This document shows positions 25,143 through 34,011 of a DNA stretch of 64,000 nt, piece by piece. The DNA is from CADCTB01 sp964479465 (GTDB taxonomy: Bacteria; Actinomycetota; Acidimicrobiia; Acidimicrobiales; AC-14). Each line of letters starts with the position of its first letter. Position 1 is the first letter of the stretch. A program made the translations under genes and the position numbers. The stretch spans positions 62,001-126,000 of the forward strand of contig CAYZMG010000002.1 of assembly GCA_964479465.1 (NCBI GenBank), given 5' to 3'. The notes under the pieces were generated by a model. The model was not told the DNA's origin and did no database searches. It saw only the letters and a list, made by a program, of their open reading frames with translations.

Positions 25143-25312
25143 CTCGGTAACAGTTTGGGCGGTTGACGCAAGGAACGGAGGTGGCGTGGGTAGACCACTT
25201 CACAGCCAGGACACGACATCCGATCGCTCGCGGGCATCGTTCGCCGTATCCGAAGAGGAGAATGGAGTGGGCCGCCGTGCGGTCTATAGGTCGACGTTTG
25301 ATCCGGTCCACG

Positions 25313-26638
25313 ATGCCAGATGTCGGCAGCGGCCGGCGCGGCCAGCGACACGCTGATCGGGCTGGGGGTGGCCGCTGCCGGCCGGGTTTGGTTGCCGGGC
25401 TCCTCGGCCTTCTTGTGGCCTCGGCCGCCTGCGAGGCGGGCGGGGGCGACGCCCGGTGGGCCGGAGCGCCATTGCGGGGCCAGACAGTAGAGATCACCGG
25501 GATCTGGACGGGCGAGGAGTCGGCGAAGCTGGAGCACGCCCTCGTCCGGTTCGAGCAGGAGACGGGCGTCTCCGTTCGCTACACCTCCGCGGGCCCAGAC
25601 ATCACCGCCGCGCTCACGTCCCGCATCGCGGAAGGAAACCCTCCAGGCGTCGCCATCCTGCCCAGCCCCGGAATCCTGGCCGACCTCGCCCGCCAGGGCG
25701 CGCTCCAGCCACTCGGGGAGAGAGTGGAGAACCTCGTCGAGGACAACTACGCGCCGGCGTGGCGGGAACTGGGGTCGATCGAGGGAACGTTGTTCGGCGT
25801 GTGGGTGAACGCGGTCAACAAGTCCACCCTCTGGTACAACGCGAGCGCCTTGCGTGACGCAGGGGTCGACCCGCCCGCGACATGGGACGAGTTCCTGAAA
25901 CTGGCCAGGACACTCGCCACAGCGGGGACCACTCCGGTCTCCATCGCCGGCGGGGACGGGTGGCCGCTGACCGACTGGTTCGAGAACGTCTATCTGCGTA
26001 CCGCCGGCCCTGAGCGGTACGACCGGCTCGCCAGCCACGACATCGCCTGGACCGACGAGTCGGTCAAGGCTGCACTGTCCCTTCTGGGTGAGCTGTGGGG
26101 TGATCCGACACTGATCGTCGACGGCGCCGCCACGACCACTCTGGCGACGTCGGTCACCCAGATCCTCGAATCCCCGCCCAACGGTGCAATAGCGTATGGC
26201 GCCGGCCAGGCGGCCGGCGCCGGCGAAGAAGCGCTGCTGTTCGGGTTCCCGTCGATCCGGGGGACTCAGAACGTCGTCGTCGGAAATGGAGATGTCGCTG
26301 TACGCCTCACCGAGGATGCTCCAGCCGTTGCCCTCATCGAGTTCCTCGCCGGGCCCAAGGCCGGGGACGGGCTGGCGGGGCTCGGCGGCTTCCTCTCGCC
26401 CAATCGGAGGGTCAATCTCAACTTCTATCCCGACGACGCGACGCGTCAGGCGGCGCGTGCGCTGGTCGAGGCCGACACCTTTCGATTCGACCTCTCCGAT
26501 CTTCAGCCTGCCGAGTTCGGCGGGACACCGGGCCAGGGTATGTGGAGAATCCTGCAGGACTTTCTCCTCGACCCCGGCGACGTCGATGGCACGGCTCGGC
26601 AGCTTGAAGCCGCCGCCGCCAGGGCGTTCGACAGGTAG
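25313..26638 (+). CDS. orphan extracellular solute-binding lipoprotein (sugar type, family 1)
   Basis: A binding protein of the MalE/UgpB class. After a basic N-terminus and a hydrophobic core, the lipobox LVASAAC gives the lipid-modified Cys at about residue 40. The mature part opens VEITGIWTGEESAKLEHALVRFE and carries the family blocks WYNASALRDAGVDPPATWDE and AVALIEFLAGPKAG. No ABC permease or ATPase gene lies beside it. Instead a response regulator starts 10 nt downstream and a kinase follows, so it may deliver a sugar signal to that kinase. The start is uncertain: ATG 25262 has AGGAG only 1 nt upstream, while ATG 25313 gives a normal-length signal peptide. Confidence 0.82.
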   Translation: MPDVGSGRRGQRHADRAGGGRCRPGLVAGLLGLLVASAACEAGGGDARWAGAPLRGQTVEITGIWTGEESAKLEHALVRFEQETGVSVRYTSAGPDITAALTSRIAEGNPPGVAILPSPGILADLARQGALQPLGERVENLVEDNYAPAWRELGSIEGTLFGVWVNAVNKSTLWYNASALRDAGVDPPATWDEFLKLARTLATAGTTPVSIAGGDGWPLTDWFENVYLRTAGPERYDRLASHDIAWTDESVKAALSLLGELWGDPTLIVDGAATTTLATSVTQILESPPNGAIAYGAGQAAGAGEEALLFGFPSIRGTQNVVVGNGDVAVRLTEDAPAVALIEFLAGPKAGDGLAGLGGFLSPNRRVNLNFYPDDATRQAARALVEADTFRFDLSDLQPAEFGGTPGQGMWRILQDFLLDPGDVDGTARQLEAAAARAFDR

Positions 26639-26648
26639 GGCGAGCCCG

Positions 26649-27329
26649 GTGAACGAGTGGGTGCTGGTCGTCGAGGACGACCGCTCGGTGAGGGAGACGG
26701 TGACGCTCCTGCTGGAGAGGGCCGCGCTCCGGGTCACATCGGTGGACGACGGTCGTCAGGCCCTCGACGAGCTGCGTCGGCACCCGTTCGACCTCGTCCT
26801 GCTCGACGTCATGCTGCCCGTCGTCGACGGCTTCACGGTGTGCCGGGAGATCCGGAAGGAGTCGCAGATCCCCATCGTCATGCTCACCGCCCGCGCCGAC
26901 ACGGCCGATGTTGTGGCCGGACTCGAGCTTGGTGCCGACGACTACCTGACCAAACCGTTCCAGGGACCCGAGCTCGTCGCTCGGGTACGCGCTGCGCTGC
27001 GGCGCCGGGACACCGACCCCCTCGCGCCACGCATCCAGATCCAGGATCTCGACATCGACGCTTCGGGCTTTCGCCTCATTCAGGCAGGACGCCCGGTGGA
27101 TCTCACCGCCACCGAGTTCCGGCTGCTGGTCGAGCTCGCCACCAACGCCGAGCGCGTGGTGAGCCGGGAGGGCCTGCTGCAGCGGGTCTGGGGCTATGAC
27201 TACCTCGGCGACTCCCGGCTGGTCGACATGGCTGTCAAGCGCTTGCGGGACAAGCTCGGCGACGATCCACGCCATCCCCGGTACATCACCACCGTCCGCG
27301 GTGCCGGGTACCGGATCGACGCAGGCTGA
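26649..27329 (+). CDS. OmpR/PhoB-type response regulator
   Basis: A 226-residue regulator. The receiver has VVEDDRSVRETV, phospho-accepting Asp in VLLDVMLPVVDGF, MLTARAD and the Lys in DDYLTKPFQ; the winged helix (~130-226) ends YITTVRGAGYRIDAG. The GTG at 26649 places the conserved VLVVEDD at residues 5-11. It lies 10 nt after the solute-binding lipoprotein gene and 1 nt before the kinase gene, so all three probably share a transcript. Confidence 0.93.
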   Translation: MNEWVLVVEDDRSVRETVTLLLERAALRVTSVDDGRQALDELRRHPFDLVLLDVMLPVVDGFTVCREIRKESQIPIVMLTARADTADVVAGLELGADDYLTKPFQGPELVARVRAALRRRDTDPLAPRIQIQDLDIDASGFRLIQAGRPVDLTATEFRLLVELATNAERVVSREGLLQRVWGYDYLGDSRLVDMAVKRLRDKLGDDPRHPRYITTVRGAGYRIDAG

Positions 27330-27330
27330 C

Positions 27331-28761
27331 GTGTCTGCGCCGGTCGTCCCCAGGTTCCGCACCCGCCTCAGCGGCGCGTTCGTCCTCGTGGCCGGTGTGA
27401 CCTCGGGTTTGCTGGCGCTCGGCAGCTTCCTGACGATCAAGGAGTACCGGTACCGCACGTTCGCCGGGCACGCCGAGGATGTCGCCCGGCTGGGTCTGCT
27501 CTCGGCGCCGAGTGATCTCTCGCTCGACGACTTCGAAAGCCTTCTCGACGAGTTTCGGGCGCGCGCCGGCTTCGAGACCGTTGCCCGCGTCGGTGACCTG
27601 GTGTACTCGTCGTCTCCCGATCTCGGCGCCTCCGACATCCCCGCAGCGCTTCGGTCATTACCGGAGCCGGGGGAGCTGGCCCAGGCGACGGCGACAGTGC
27701 GCGACACGCCGTACCTCGTTGTCGGCGGTGCGCCCGTGGGAGGTACGAGCGAGCTCTTCTTCTTCTTCCATCGGAGCGATCTGGTCGACAGCCTCCGCCA
27801 GTTCGGCAACGTCCTCGCCGTCGGGTGGCTCGCCTCTGTGGTCTTCGCCGCACTCGTCGGACACATCGTCGCCCGTCAAACCTTGCGACCGGTGGCCCAC
27901 GCCGCAGAAGCCGCGCAGTCGCTCGCCGATGGTCTCCTAAAGACCCGGCTCCCTGCACCCGCGGACGACGAGTTCGGCGCCTGGGCCCAATCATTCAACC
28001 GGATGGCCGCCGCGCTCGAAGACAAGATCAAGGCCCTCTCTGCAGCAGCCGTGCGGGAGAGGCAGTTCACCGCCGACGTGGCCCATGAGCTACGTACGCC
28101 GCTCACAGGCATGTCGTCCGCCGCTTCGCTCCTGGGCGAGGAGCTCGACAGCCTGCCCGAGCGGGGACGGCGCCCGGCCGAGCTTCTCATCGACGACGTT
28201 CGCCGGCTGGAACGCCTGGTGCTCGAACTCCTCGAGCTGGCCCGGCTCGACGCCGGCCAGGATGACGTGCAGTGCGAGGCGCTGTCCCTCCCGGAAGCAG
28301 TGCACGCCGTTCTGCGCACCTGGGGCGGCGAGGGTCGAGTCCAGGCGACCATCCCCGACGGGCTCATGGTGGTGGCGGACCGGGCCCGCTTCAAGCGGGT
28401 GGTCTCGAACCTCGTGGCCAACGCGCTCGACCACGGCGGTGGCCGGGTGGAGGTCGTCGGTCGCACCGAGAACGGCACCGTGGCCATCGACGTACTCGAC
28501 CGCGGCCCGGGACTTTCCGACGAGGACATCGACCGCGTGTTCCAGCGGTTCTACAAGGCCGACGGTGCCCGCACGCGGGGTGGTTCCGGCCTCGGCCTGG
28601 CGATCGCTCTGGAGCAGGCCCGGGCCCAGGGCGGGAGCATCGAGGCAGGGAATCGCGAGAGCGGAGGCGCGCGTTTCACCTTCCGCTTGGCGGCCGCCCC
28701 GCCGCCGGAGGCGCCCGTGGGGGAGTCACACCCACGGCCAGGGGCTGCTCGCGACCGCTGA
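27331..28761 (+). CDS. sensor histidine kinase of the solute-binding-protein operon
   Basis: A 476-residue kinase: TM1 (~13-35), extracytoplasmic sensor (~36-150, ending SELFFFFHRSDLVDSLRQ), TM2 (~165-185), HAMP (RQTLRPVAHAAEAAQSLADG), HisKA with His in FTADVAHELRTPLTGMSSAA, and HATPase with NLVANALDHGGG, DRGPGLS and GGSGLGLAIA. A Pro-rich tail follows. The start is GTG at 27331, 1 nt after the regulator stop. The sensor domain is about 115 residues, large enough to meet a periplasmic-type binding protein at the membrane surface. Confidence 0.9.
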   Translation: MSAPVVPRFRTRLSGAFVLVAGVTSGLLALGSFLTIKEYRYRTFAGHAEDVARLGLLSAPSDLSLDDFESLLDEFRARAGFETVARVGDLVYSSSPDLGASDIPAALRSLPEPGELAQATATVRDTPYLVVGGAPVGGTSELFFFFHRSDLVDSLRQFGNVLAVGWLASVVFAALVGHIVARQTLRPVAHAAEAAQSLADGLLKTRLPAPADDEFGAWAQSFNRMAAALEDKIKALSAAAVRERQFTADVAHELRTPLTGMSSAASLLGEELDSLPERGRRPAELLIDDVRRLERLVLELLELARLDAGQDDVQCEALSLPEAVHAVLRTWGGEGRVQATIPDGLMVVADRARFKRVVSNLVANALDHGGGRVEVVGRTENGTVAIDVLDRGPGLSDEDIDRVFQRFYKADGARTRGGSGLGLAIALEQARAQGGSIEAGNRESGGARFTFRLAAAPPPEAPVGESHPRPGAARDR

Positions 28762-28868
28762 GGACGAGCGGCAAGAACGCCATGTCACGACTCGGTATCA
28801 GGTCGGTCGGACGGGCTCCCCTGGATCACCCAGCGGGTAGGGAGCCGATGAGAAAGGGAGGCCGATCG

Positions 28869-29063
28869 ATGGGGTTCGGAGTCAGTGCATTCCTGGTTGT
28901 GGCCGGCGCCGTGCTGTTCTGGGCGGTGACGGCTGACCTGGACGGCGTGAACCTCGACGTCGTGGGAGTCATCCTCATGGTCGTCGGGACGCTCGGCATG
29001 CTGTGGGCGCTGATCGCCTCCGGCAGGGCGACGGGACGGCGGGGGTCTGAATGGACAACGTAA
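28869..29063 (+). CDS. DUF6458 small membrane protein
   Basis: A 64-residue protein with two transmembrane helices (MGFGVSAFLVVAGAVLFWAV and VVGVILMVVGTLGMLWALI) joined by the loop TADLDGVNLDV. This is the DUF6458 pattern, frequent in actinobacteria and of unknown function. ATG 28869 is chosen for GGGAGG 8 nt upstream; an in-frame ATG 19 nt earlier is less well placed. It overlaps the next gene by 13 nt. Confidence 0.85.
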   Translation: MGFGVSAFLVVAGAVLFWAVTADLDGVNLDVVGVILMVVGTLGMLWALIASGRATGRRGSEWTT

Positions 29064-29623
29064 TCGTGCTCACCTTCCGTGGCAGTGACCGGGCCCGAGC
29101 ATCCCTCGGTGCACTCCGCCGCATTCATGACGCCGGCGAGATTCGGCTCCAGGCGGTGGCCGTCGTCGAGCGGATGGAGGACGGGCGCCCGGTGGTCATC
29201 GACCAGGCGGAGGACGTCCAGGTTACAGCGACGGCCGCCGGAGGCGTGATCGGTGGGATCATCGGCCTTGCCGGTGGGCCGGCCGGGTTGCTCATCGGCG
29301 GGGCCACCGGCGCCGTCGTCGGATCGCTGGTCCACATCGCCGAAGTCGAGAGCTCCGACGACGTGTTGCGCACGTTCACCTCGGCCGTACCCCGTGGGTA
29401 CGCGGCGACGGTCGCGGTGGTCGATGAGCCGGCGCCGTCGCCGGTCGACGCGCTCGCCGCCGAGTTCGGGGTCGAGCCCTTGCGCAGAGCGCGGGCTGAA
29501 GTGGAATCCGAGATCGCCGAGGCTGAAGAAGCTGCCATCGCCCGCCGGCGCGACGACCAAGCCGAGCACACGATCCGCGACCAGCTGCGCGACCTGAAGG
29601 ACGGCTTCATGGACCGGCGTTGA
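29051..29623 (+). CDS. DUF1269-type membrane protein with glycine-zipper segment
   Basis: A 190-residue protein. Residues 1-58 form a ferredoxin-like strand/helix module (MDNVIVLTFRGSDRARASL). A Gly-rich hydrophobic hairpin follows at ~60-95 (GGVIGGIIGLAGGPAGLLIG and GAVVGSLV), then a second small domain and a charged helical C-terminus (EIAEAEEAAIARRRDDQAE). This matches DUF1269-type stress-associated membrane proteins of unknown function. It starts inside the end of the DUF6458 gene and is followed 16 nt later by the PBP gene. Confidence 0.8.
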   Translation: MDNVIVLTFRGSDRARASLGALRRIHDAGEIRLQAVAVVERMEDGRPVVIDQAEDVQVTATAAGGVIGGIIGLAGGPAGLLIGGATGAVVGSLVHIAEVESSDDVLRTFTSAVPRGYAATVAVVDEPAPSPVDALAAEFGVEPLRRARAEVESEIAEAEEAAIARRRDDQAEHTIRDQLRDLKDGFMDRR

Positions 29624-29639
29624 GAAGCCGTTCGAGCTC

Positions 29640-31634
29640 GTGATGGCTGCCCTGGGCGGCGGCGACGGCGCCGAGACCCGGTGGACGATGTACCTCGGGA
29701 CCCTCGCGATGGCCGGGTTGATCGTGCCCATCGCCGTGATCGCCGTGCTTGCCGCTGCGCTGTACTCACTGCCGTCGGGGCCTCTGCCTCCCGAGGCGCG
29801 GGCCGGCTCGCGAATCACCCGGATCTACGCAGGGGATGGGACCGAGATCGCCAGGCTTCACGGCTTCGAAAGGTTCATCCCAGTGCGTGAGGACGACATC
29901 CCGGCCGCACTGAAGGATGCGGTGACCGCGATCGAGGACGAGCGCTTTGCGTCCCACCGTGGGGTCGACGCCCGATCGGTTCTCCGCGCGGTCTGGACGA
30001 ATCTGGCCCACAGGCGCGTGCTGCAGGGAGGGTCGACGATCACCCAGCAGTATGTGAAGCAGGTGTACATGGGCGACCATGACCGCACCCTCAAGACAAA
30101 GATCGAAGAAGCGGTATTGGCCGTCCGCGTCGAGCGGAAGCTCCCCAAGGACGAGATCCTGCACCGCTACCTGTCGACGGTGTACTTCGGCGCCGGCGCC
30201 TACGGCGCCGGCGCCGCGGCCCAGGGATACTTCCGGAAGCCTGTCAAAGAGCTGACGCTTTCCGAAGCGGCCGTCCTGGCGGGGGTGATCCGGGCGCCCA
30301 CCGCTCTCAACCCCCGCTCCAACCCGACCGGAGCCGAGTGGCGGCGCCGAGTGGTCCTCGGGCGGATGCACGATCAGAACCGGATAACCGACCTCGAGTA
30401 CGAGAGGGCCCTGGCGCGCCCAATCGCGGTAGCAACCGGCGGGGCCGAGGTGGCCGGCGAATCCTTCACGCCGATCTACCCGGTGCGTGAGGAACGTGCC
30501 AGCTACCCGTACTTCGTCGACTACGTGCGCCGCTATCTCGTCGCCCGTCACGGGGAGGAGACGGTCCTGACGCGCGGCCTTCGCGTCGAAACCAGCCTCA
30601 ACCGCGACCTCCAGCGGCTGGCGGAAGCGGCGGTTGCCGACGGCCTCTCAGGGACGGACGCGCCACTGGAGATGTCACTCGTGTCGATCGATCCGAGGAC
30701 CGGGCTGGTGCGGGCCCTCGTCGGAGGAAGAGACTTCGACCGCTCACAGGTGAACCTCGCCCTCGGCGCGTGCCCGGGCATCGACGCCGATGTCCGCACA
30801 GAAGCTCCGTGCCTGAGCGGCGGCGGGACAGGGCGCCAATCCGGGTCGGCGTTCAAGGTGTTCCCGCTCGTCCAGGCCCTCCAGGAGGGAATGTCGATCG
30901 AGCGCGTCTATACGGCTCCTGCCCGCTACAGCTTCCCGCGCTGCCGTGGCGAGGGTTGTACCGTCAGCAACTCAAGCCGGCGCAGCCACGGACGCCTGGC
31001 CCTCCGCCAAGCCCTGGCGCACTCGGTGAACACGGTGTTCGGGCAGCTCATCGCCGACGTCGGTGTCGGGCAGACGGCCCAGCTGGCGCGGCGGATGGGA
31101 ATCACGAGCATCGACCCCGACGGGCGGGTCCCGAACGGCGAGCCGTATGGGCCGAGCCTCGCCCTCGGCGTCGCCGAGGTGTCGCCTCTCGATATGGCCG
31201 CCGCCTACGGTGTGCTGGCGAACGGGGGTGTCCGGGTCCCGGCCTCACCCGTGCTCAAGGTGACCGCCGCTGACGGTGAGGTGCTCGAGGACAACACGTC
31301 GCGCCGAGGCCGTCGGGTGGTCGACGCGACCGTGGCCGGACAGGTCACGGGGGCTCTCCAGGAGGTGATCGAGTACGGCACCGGGACAGCCGCGGCGGTG
31401 GACGTGGCGGGCGTCGCCGGCAAGACGGGGACCGCAGAGAACCACAGCGACGCCTGGTTCGTCGGCTTCACCCGAAGCCTCTCGACGGCGGTCTGGATGG
31501 GCTACTCGGATTCCAGAAGGCCACTGATCGGCATACGCGGTCAAGACCGCGTCTATGGCGGAGGCATCCCGGCACAGACCTGGGCGGCATTCATGGGGCC
31601 GGCGCTGAACAGCGCCGCACCCGCTGAACGCTAG
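29640..31634 (+). CDS. class A penicillin-binding protein (transglycosylase/transpeptidase)
   Basis: A 664-residue bifunctional wall polymerase. One N-terminal membrane helix (~18-45) is followed by GT51 glycosyltransferase motifs AIEDERFASHRGVD, GGSTITQQYVKQ and RKLPKDEILHRYL. The transpeptidase domain has the active-site Ser403 in SGSAFK, SVN in AHSVNTVFG and KTGTA near residue 600. It polymerises lipid II and crosslinks stem peptides outside the membrane. There is no PASTA domain. GTG 29640 and ATG 29643 are equivalent starts. Its stop overlaps the convergent mechanosensitive channel gene in a shared CTAG. Confidence 0.95.
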   Translation: MMAALGGGDGAETRWTMYLGTLAMAGLIVPIAVIAVLAAALYSLPSGPLPPEARAGSRITRIYAGDGTEIARLHGFERFIPVREDDIPAALKDAVTAIEDERFASHRGVDARSVLRAVWTNLAHRRVLQGGSTITQQYVKQVYMGDHDRTLKTKIEEAVLAVRVERKLPKDEILHRYLSTVYFGAGAYGAGAAAQGYFRKPVKELTLSEAAVLAGVIRAPTALNPRSNPTGAEWRRRVVLGRMHDQNRITDLEYERALARPIAVATGGAEVAGESFTPIYPVREERASYPYFVDYVRRYLVARHGEETVLTRGLRVETSLNRDLQRLAEAAVADGLSGTDAPLEMSLVSIDPRTGLVRALVGGRDFDRSQVNLALGACPGIDADVRTEAPCLSGGGTGRQSGSAFKVFPLVQALQEGMSIERVYTAPARYSFPRCRGEGCTVSNSSRRSHGRLALRQALAHSVNTVFGQLIADVGVGQTAQLARRMGITSIDPDGRVPNGEPYGPSLALGVAEVSPLDMAAAYGVLANGGVRVPASPVLKVTAADGEVLEDNTSRRGRRVVDATVAGQVTGALQEVIEYGTGTAAAVDVAGVAGKTGTAENHSDAWFVGFTRSLSTAVWMGYSDSRRPLIGIRGQDRVYGGGIPAQTWAAFMGPALNSAAPAER

Positions 31635-32704
31635 GTCTCCGCCGATCCGTTCTCCGCTCCTGCCGCCTTCCCTGCCGCTCGCGAGGCTGCGGCCAGGAAG
31701 TCGTCATCACCCCGGTGCCACACCATCCGCTGGGGGAAGGGGATCTCGATGCCCTCGGCGTCGAACGCCCGCTTGATCCGGATCCGCAGCTCACGGGCCA
31801 CCTTCCACTGGGACAGCGGCTTGGTTTTCACCACCAACCGGATGGTGACGCCGTCGGCGTCCAGGCTCTCGACGCCCCACACCTCCGGCTCCTCGAGGAT
31901 CTCTTCCGACCAGAGTTCGTCGAGCCAGGTCTCCGTCGCCACCTGCTTGATCACCTCCAGCGCGCGGGCCGTCTCGGTCCCGTAGGAGACCTGAATGTCA
32001 AGCAGCGCCCTCGACCACTGCTGCGACTTGTTGGCAACGTGGTCGATCGTCCCGTTCGGGATGTGCCACACATTGCCCTCGACGTCGCGTAGCCGGGTCG
32101 TGCGCAGGCTCACTCCCTCGACGGTTCCCGTCGCCGGACCGGCCTGGATGACATCGCCGACGCCGAACTGGTCCTCGATCAGCATGAAGATGCCCGAGAG
32201 GAAGTCCCGGACCAGATTCTGAGCCCCGAAACCCAGGGCGATACCGACGATCCCCGCGCCGGCGAGGAGGGGTCCCAGCTCCAAGCCGAGCTCGCCGAAG
32301 ACCATGAGCGCGGCGATCGACCACACACAGAAGGTCGCAACGCTTCCGACGAGCGCACCGATGGTCTCTGCCCGTTGGTTGGCCCGGGTCGACGTGACCG
32401 ACGTCGTCCGCAGCAGTGTTCCCGCCGTGCGGTCGACGGCGGAAGCGACGTCGGCCCGCACGTCGCCCAAACCTCGTGTGAAGCGGGCGATTGAGCGTTT
32501 GAGCAGGCGGCTGGCGGTCCAGGCGAGAAGCAGAATCACCCCGATCCTCGCCGGTCGGGCCACGAGGAGGTCGCTGGCGCGCGCCACCGCCTCGTTCTCG
32601 GTGAGGCGGTAGACCACGCCGCAGAGGGCACTGACGTTGTCGGTGGCTCCGCACGGCTCGCTGTCTGCGGCCATCTGGGCCAGAACGGGGAGAAGGACTG
32701 TCAA
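31631..32704 (-). CDS. small-conductance mechanosensitive channel, MscS family
   Basis: Three hydrophobic segments precede the conserved MscS pore and beta domain: LLAGAGIVGIALGFGAQNLV, then DFLSGIFMLIEDQFGVGDVI, VEGVSLRTTRLRDVEG and VWHIPNGTI. The C-terminal alpha/beta vestibule reaches residue ~330. The channel opens on membrane tension to release osmolytes. I favour TTG at 32704, which has AAGGAG 5 nt upstream and gives 357 residues; ATG at 32761 would add a leader without a ribosome site. It converges on the PBP gene, so wall synthesis and turgor release lie side by side. Confidence 0.9.
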   Translation of the reverse strand: MTVLLPVLAQMAADSEPCGATDNVSALCGVVYRLTENEAVARASDLLVARPARIGVILLLAWTASRLLKRSIARFTRGLGDVRADVASAVDRTAGTLLRTTSVTSTRANQRAETIGALVGSVATFCVWSIAALMVFGELGLELGPLLAGAGIVGIALGFGAQNLVRDFLSGIFMLIEDQFGVGDVIQAGPATGTVEGVSLRTTRLRDVEGNVWHIPNGTIDHVANKSQQWSRALLDIQVSYGTETARALEVIKQVATETWLDELWSEEILEEPEVWGVESLDADGVTIRLVVKTKPLSQWKVARELRIRIKRAFDAEGIEIPFPQRMVWHRGDDDFLAAASRAAGKAAGAENGSAET

Positions 32705-32848
32705 ACGGACTCCTTGCGTTCGGCCGCCGTCAGCCAGGCCGAGTATCCCGACCGGTGTCATGAGCCATACCCCGGCCGCAGTCGCGTGAACTGCGGTCGG
32801 GGAGGAAGAAACCAAACGGTGACAATCGACCGTGCTGAACCAGGGAAG

Positions 32849-33052
32849 TTACGTCCGCGCTGCGTCAGGGGCGCGGAGATGCATGAGTGCCCGATCAAAG
32901 CCGACGAGCACCCGCCCGAGCTCGTCGGCTTGCTCGGCGGACTGGTTGGCGAGGGCGGCGGCGGCCATCCGGGCGCCGGCGACCAACGCGGCCAGCTCCT
33001 CCACCTTGAGCGTCGCCCGGACGACGCCGGGCCGTTCCCAGTCCAGCTTCAC
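32849..33052 (-). CDS. small hypothetical protein following the AhpD-like gene
   Basis: A 67-residue, largely helical protein (VEELAALVAGARMAAAALAN) without a recognised family. Its GTG start at 33052 lies 1 nt after the stop of the AhpD-like gene, so the two are probably co-translated. Codon use is like its neighbours. It has no signal peptide or metal motif. Confidence 0.55.
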   Translation of the reverse strand: MKLDWERPGVVRATLKVEELAALVAGARMAAAALANQSAEQADELGRVLVGFDRALMHLRAPDAART

Positions 33053-33053
33053 G

Positions 33054-33437
33054 TCAGGCCGACGCCTTCACGTGGTCGACGACGCGCTCGACCTGGGCCT
33101 TGAACTCCGCGTAGTCGACCTGCATGCCGTTGAGGTAGGTACTCCACCCGGAGACCAGCTTGGTGTAGTGCACGGCCTCCTCGACCTCGGCGTCGGTTGC
33201 GCCGAACAGCTTCGCCGCCTCCGCGTGGAAGAGAGCGCAGTAGCGGCACCGGGTGACGGCGGCCACCGAGAGGCCGATCAGCTCCTTGTACTTGTTGGGG
33301 ATGAGGGTCTCGCCGAACTGGACCCGCTTGATGAGGTCCCATTCCGAGTCGATGTACTCGTCGGGGATCAGGTCGATGAAACCGATCACCTCGCCGAACA
33401 TCTCCTTCATCTCGCGTTGCACGTCAGTGCGCGCCAT
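33054..33437 (-). CDS. carboxymuconolactone decarboxylase / AhpD-like protein
   Basis: A 127-residue helical protein of the CMD/AhpD superfamily. The redox motif is CRYC followed by ALFH (residues ~70-78), the arrangement used by AhpD-type peroxidase partners; PNKYKELIGLSVAAVTRC precedes it and is conserved. It is more likely a thiol-disulfide protein than a decarboxylase. The start is ATG 33437 with GGAGGG just upstream. It is followed at 1 nt by a 67-residue helical protein. Confidence 0.88.
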   Translation of the reverse strand: MARTDVQREMKEMFGEVIGFIDLIPDEYIDSEWDLIKRVQFGETLIPNKYKELIGLSVAAVTRCRYCALFHAEAAKLFGATDAEVEEAVHYTKLVSGWSTYLNGMQVDYAEFKAQVERVVDHVKASA

Positions 33438-33585
33438 GCCATTCCCTCCCTGTAGGCGGGGCCCCGTGTCGAGCCCTTCGCCGGCAAACCTATGAAGGAC
33501 GGCCTGCAGAACCCCTGCAACGGTCCCGTAGTGCTCGTCGCCTCGCTGCAAGGCCGCTGCAGGGCCGCCATCGGACGATCACGCC

Positions 33586-34011
33586 ATGACCAGAATCGCC
33601 ACGCCCGGGACGCCTGTCATCAGCGCCCAAACCGTCGACCGGTTCCTGGGGGCGGCTTCTGCCGGGCAAGGTGTCCCAGCCGACCTTTTCGTCCCCGAAG
33701 TCGTGCTCGATGCCACCGTCCCCGGCTGGCGTTTCACGGCGCGTGGAGCCGATGCCGTCGCCCGCCAGTACAGCAGCTGGTTCTCCGACGAAGCCGCCTT
33801 CGAGGAACTGGAACGCCTGCCTGTGGAGGGTGGGGAGGTCGTGACCTTTCTCCTGGCGTGGGTCGAACGAGGCGTCCCCCACGCCGCTCACCACTGCCAT
33901 GTGCTGCGGTTGGCGCCGGATGGCCGCATCGCTGCTGACCGGTTCTTCTGTGGAGGTCGCTGGGATGCCGGTCTGCTCGCCAAAATGGCGGCGGCGAGCG
34001 ATGCTGGTTGA
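33586..34011 (+). CDS. SnoaL/NTF2-like protein
   Basis: A 141-residue protein with the NTF2-like cone fold pattern: an N-terminal helix (TVDRFLGAASAGQG), the strand VVLDATVPGWRFTARGADAVAR and paired strands VVTFLLAWVER and HHCHVLRLAPDGRIAADRFF. Such proteins bind or isomerise small molecules; no catalytic set can be named. It starts 148 bp from the divergent AhpD-like gene and overlaps the next gene by 11 nt. Confidence 0.75.
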   Translation: MTRIATPGTPVISAQTVDRFLGAASAGQGVPADLFVPEVVLDATVPGWRFTARGADAVARQYSSWFSDEAAFEELERLPVEGGEVVTFLLAWVERGVPHAAHHCHVLRLAPDGRIAADRFFCGGRWDAGLLAKMAAASDAG

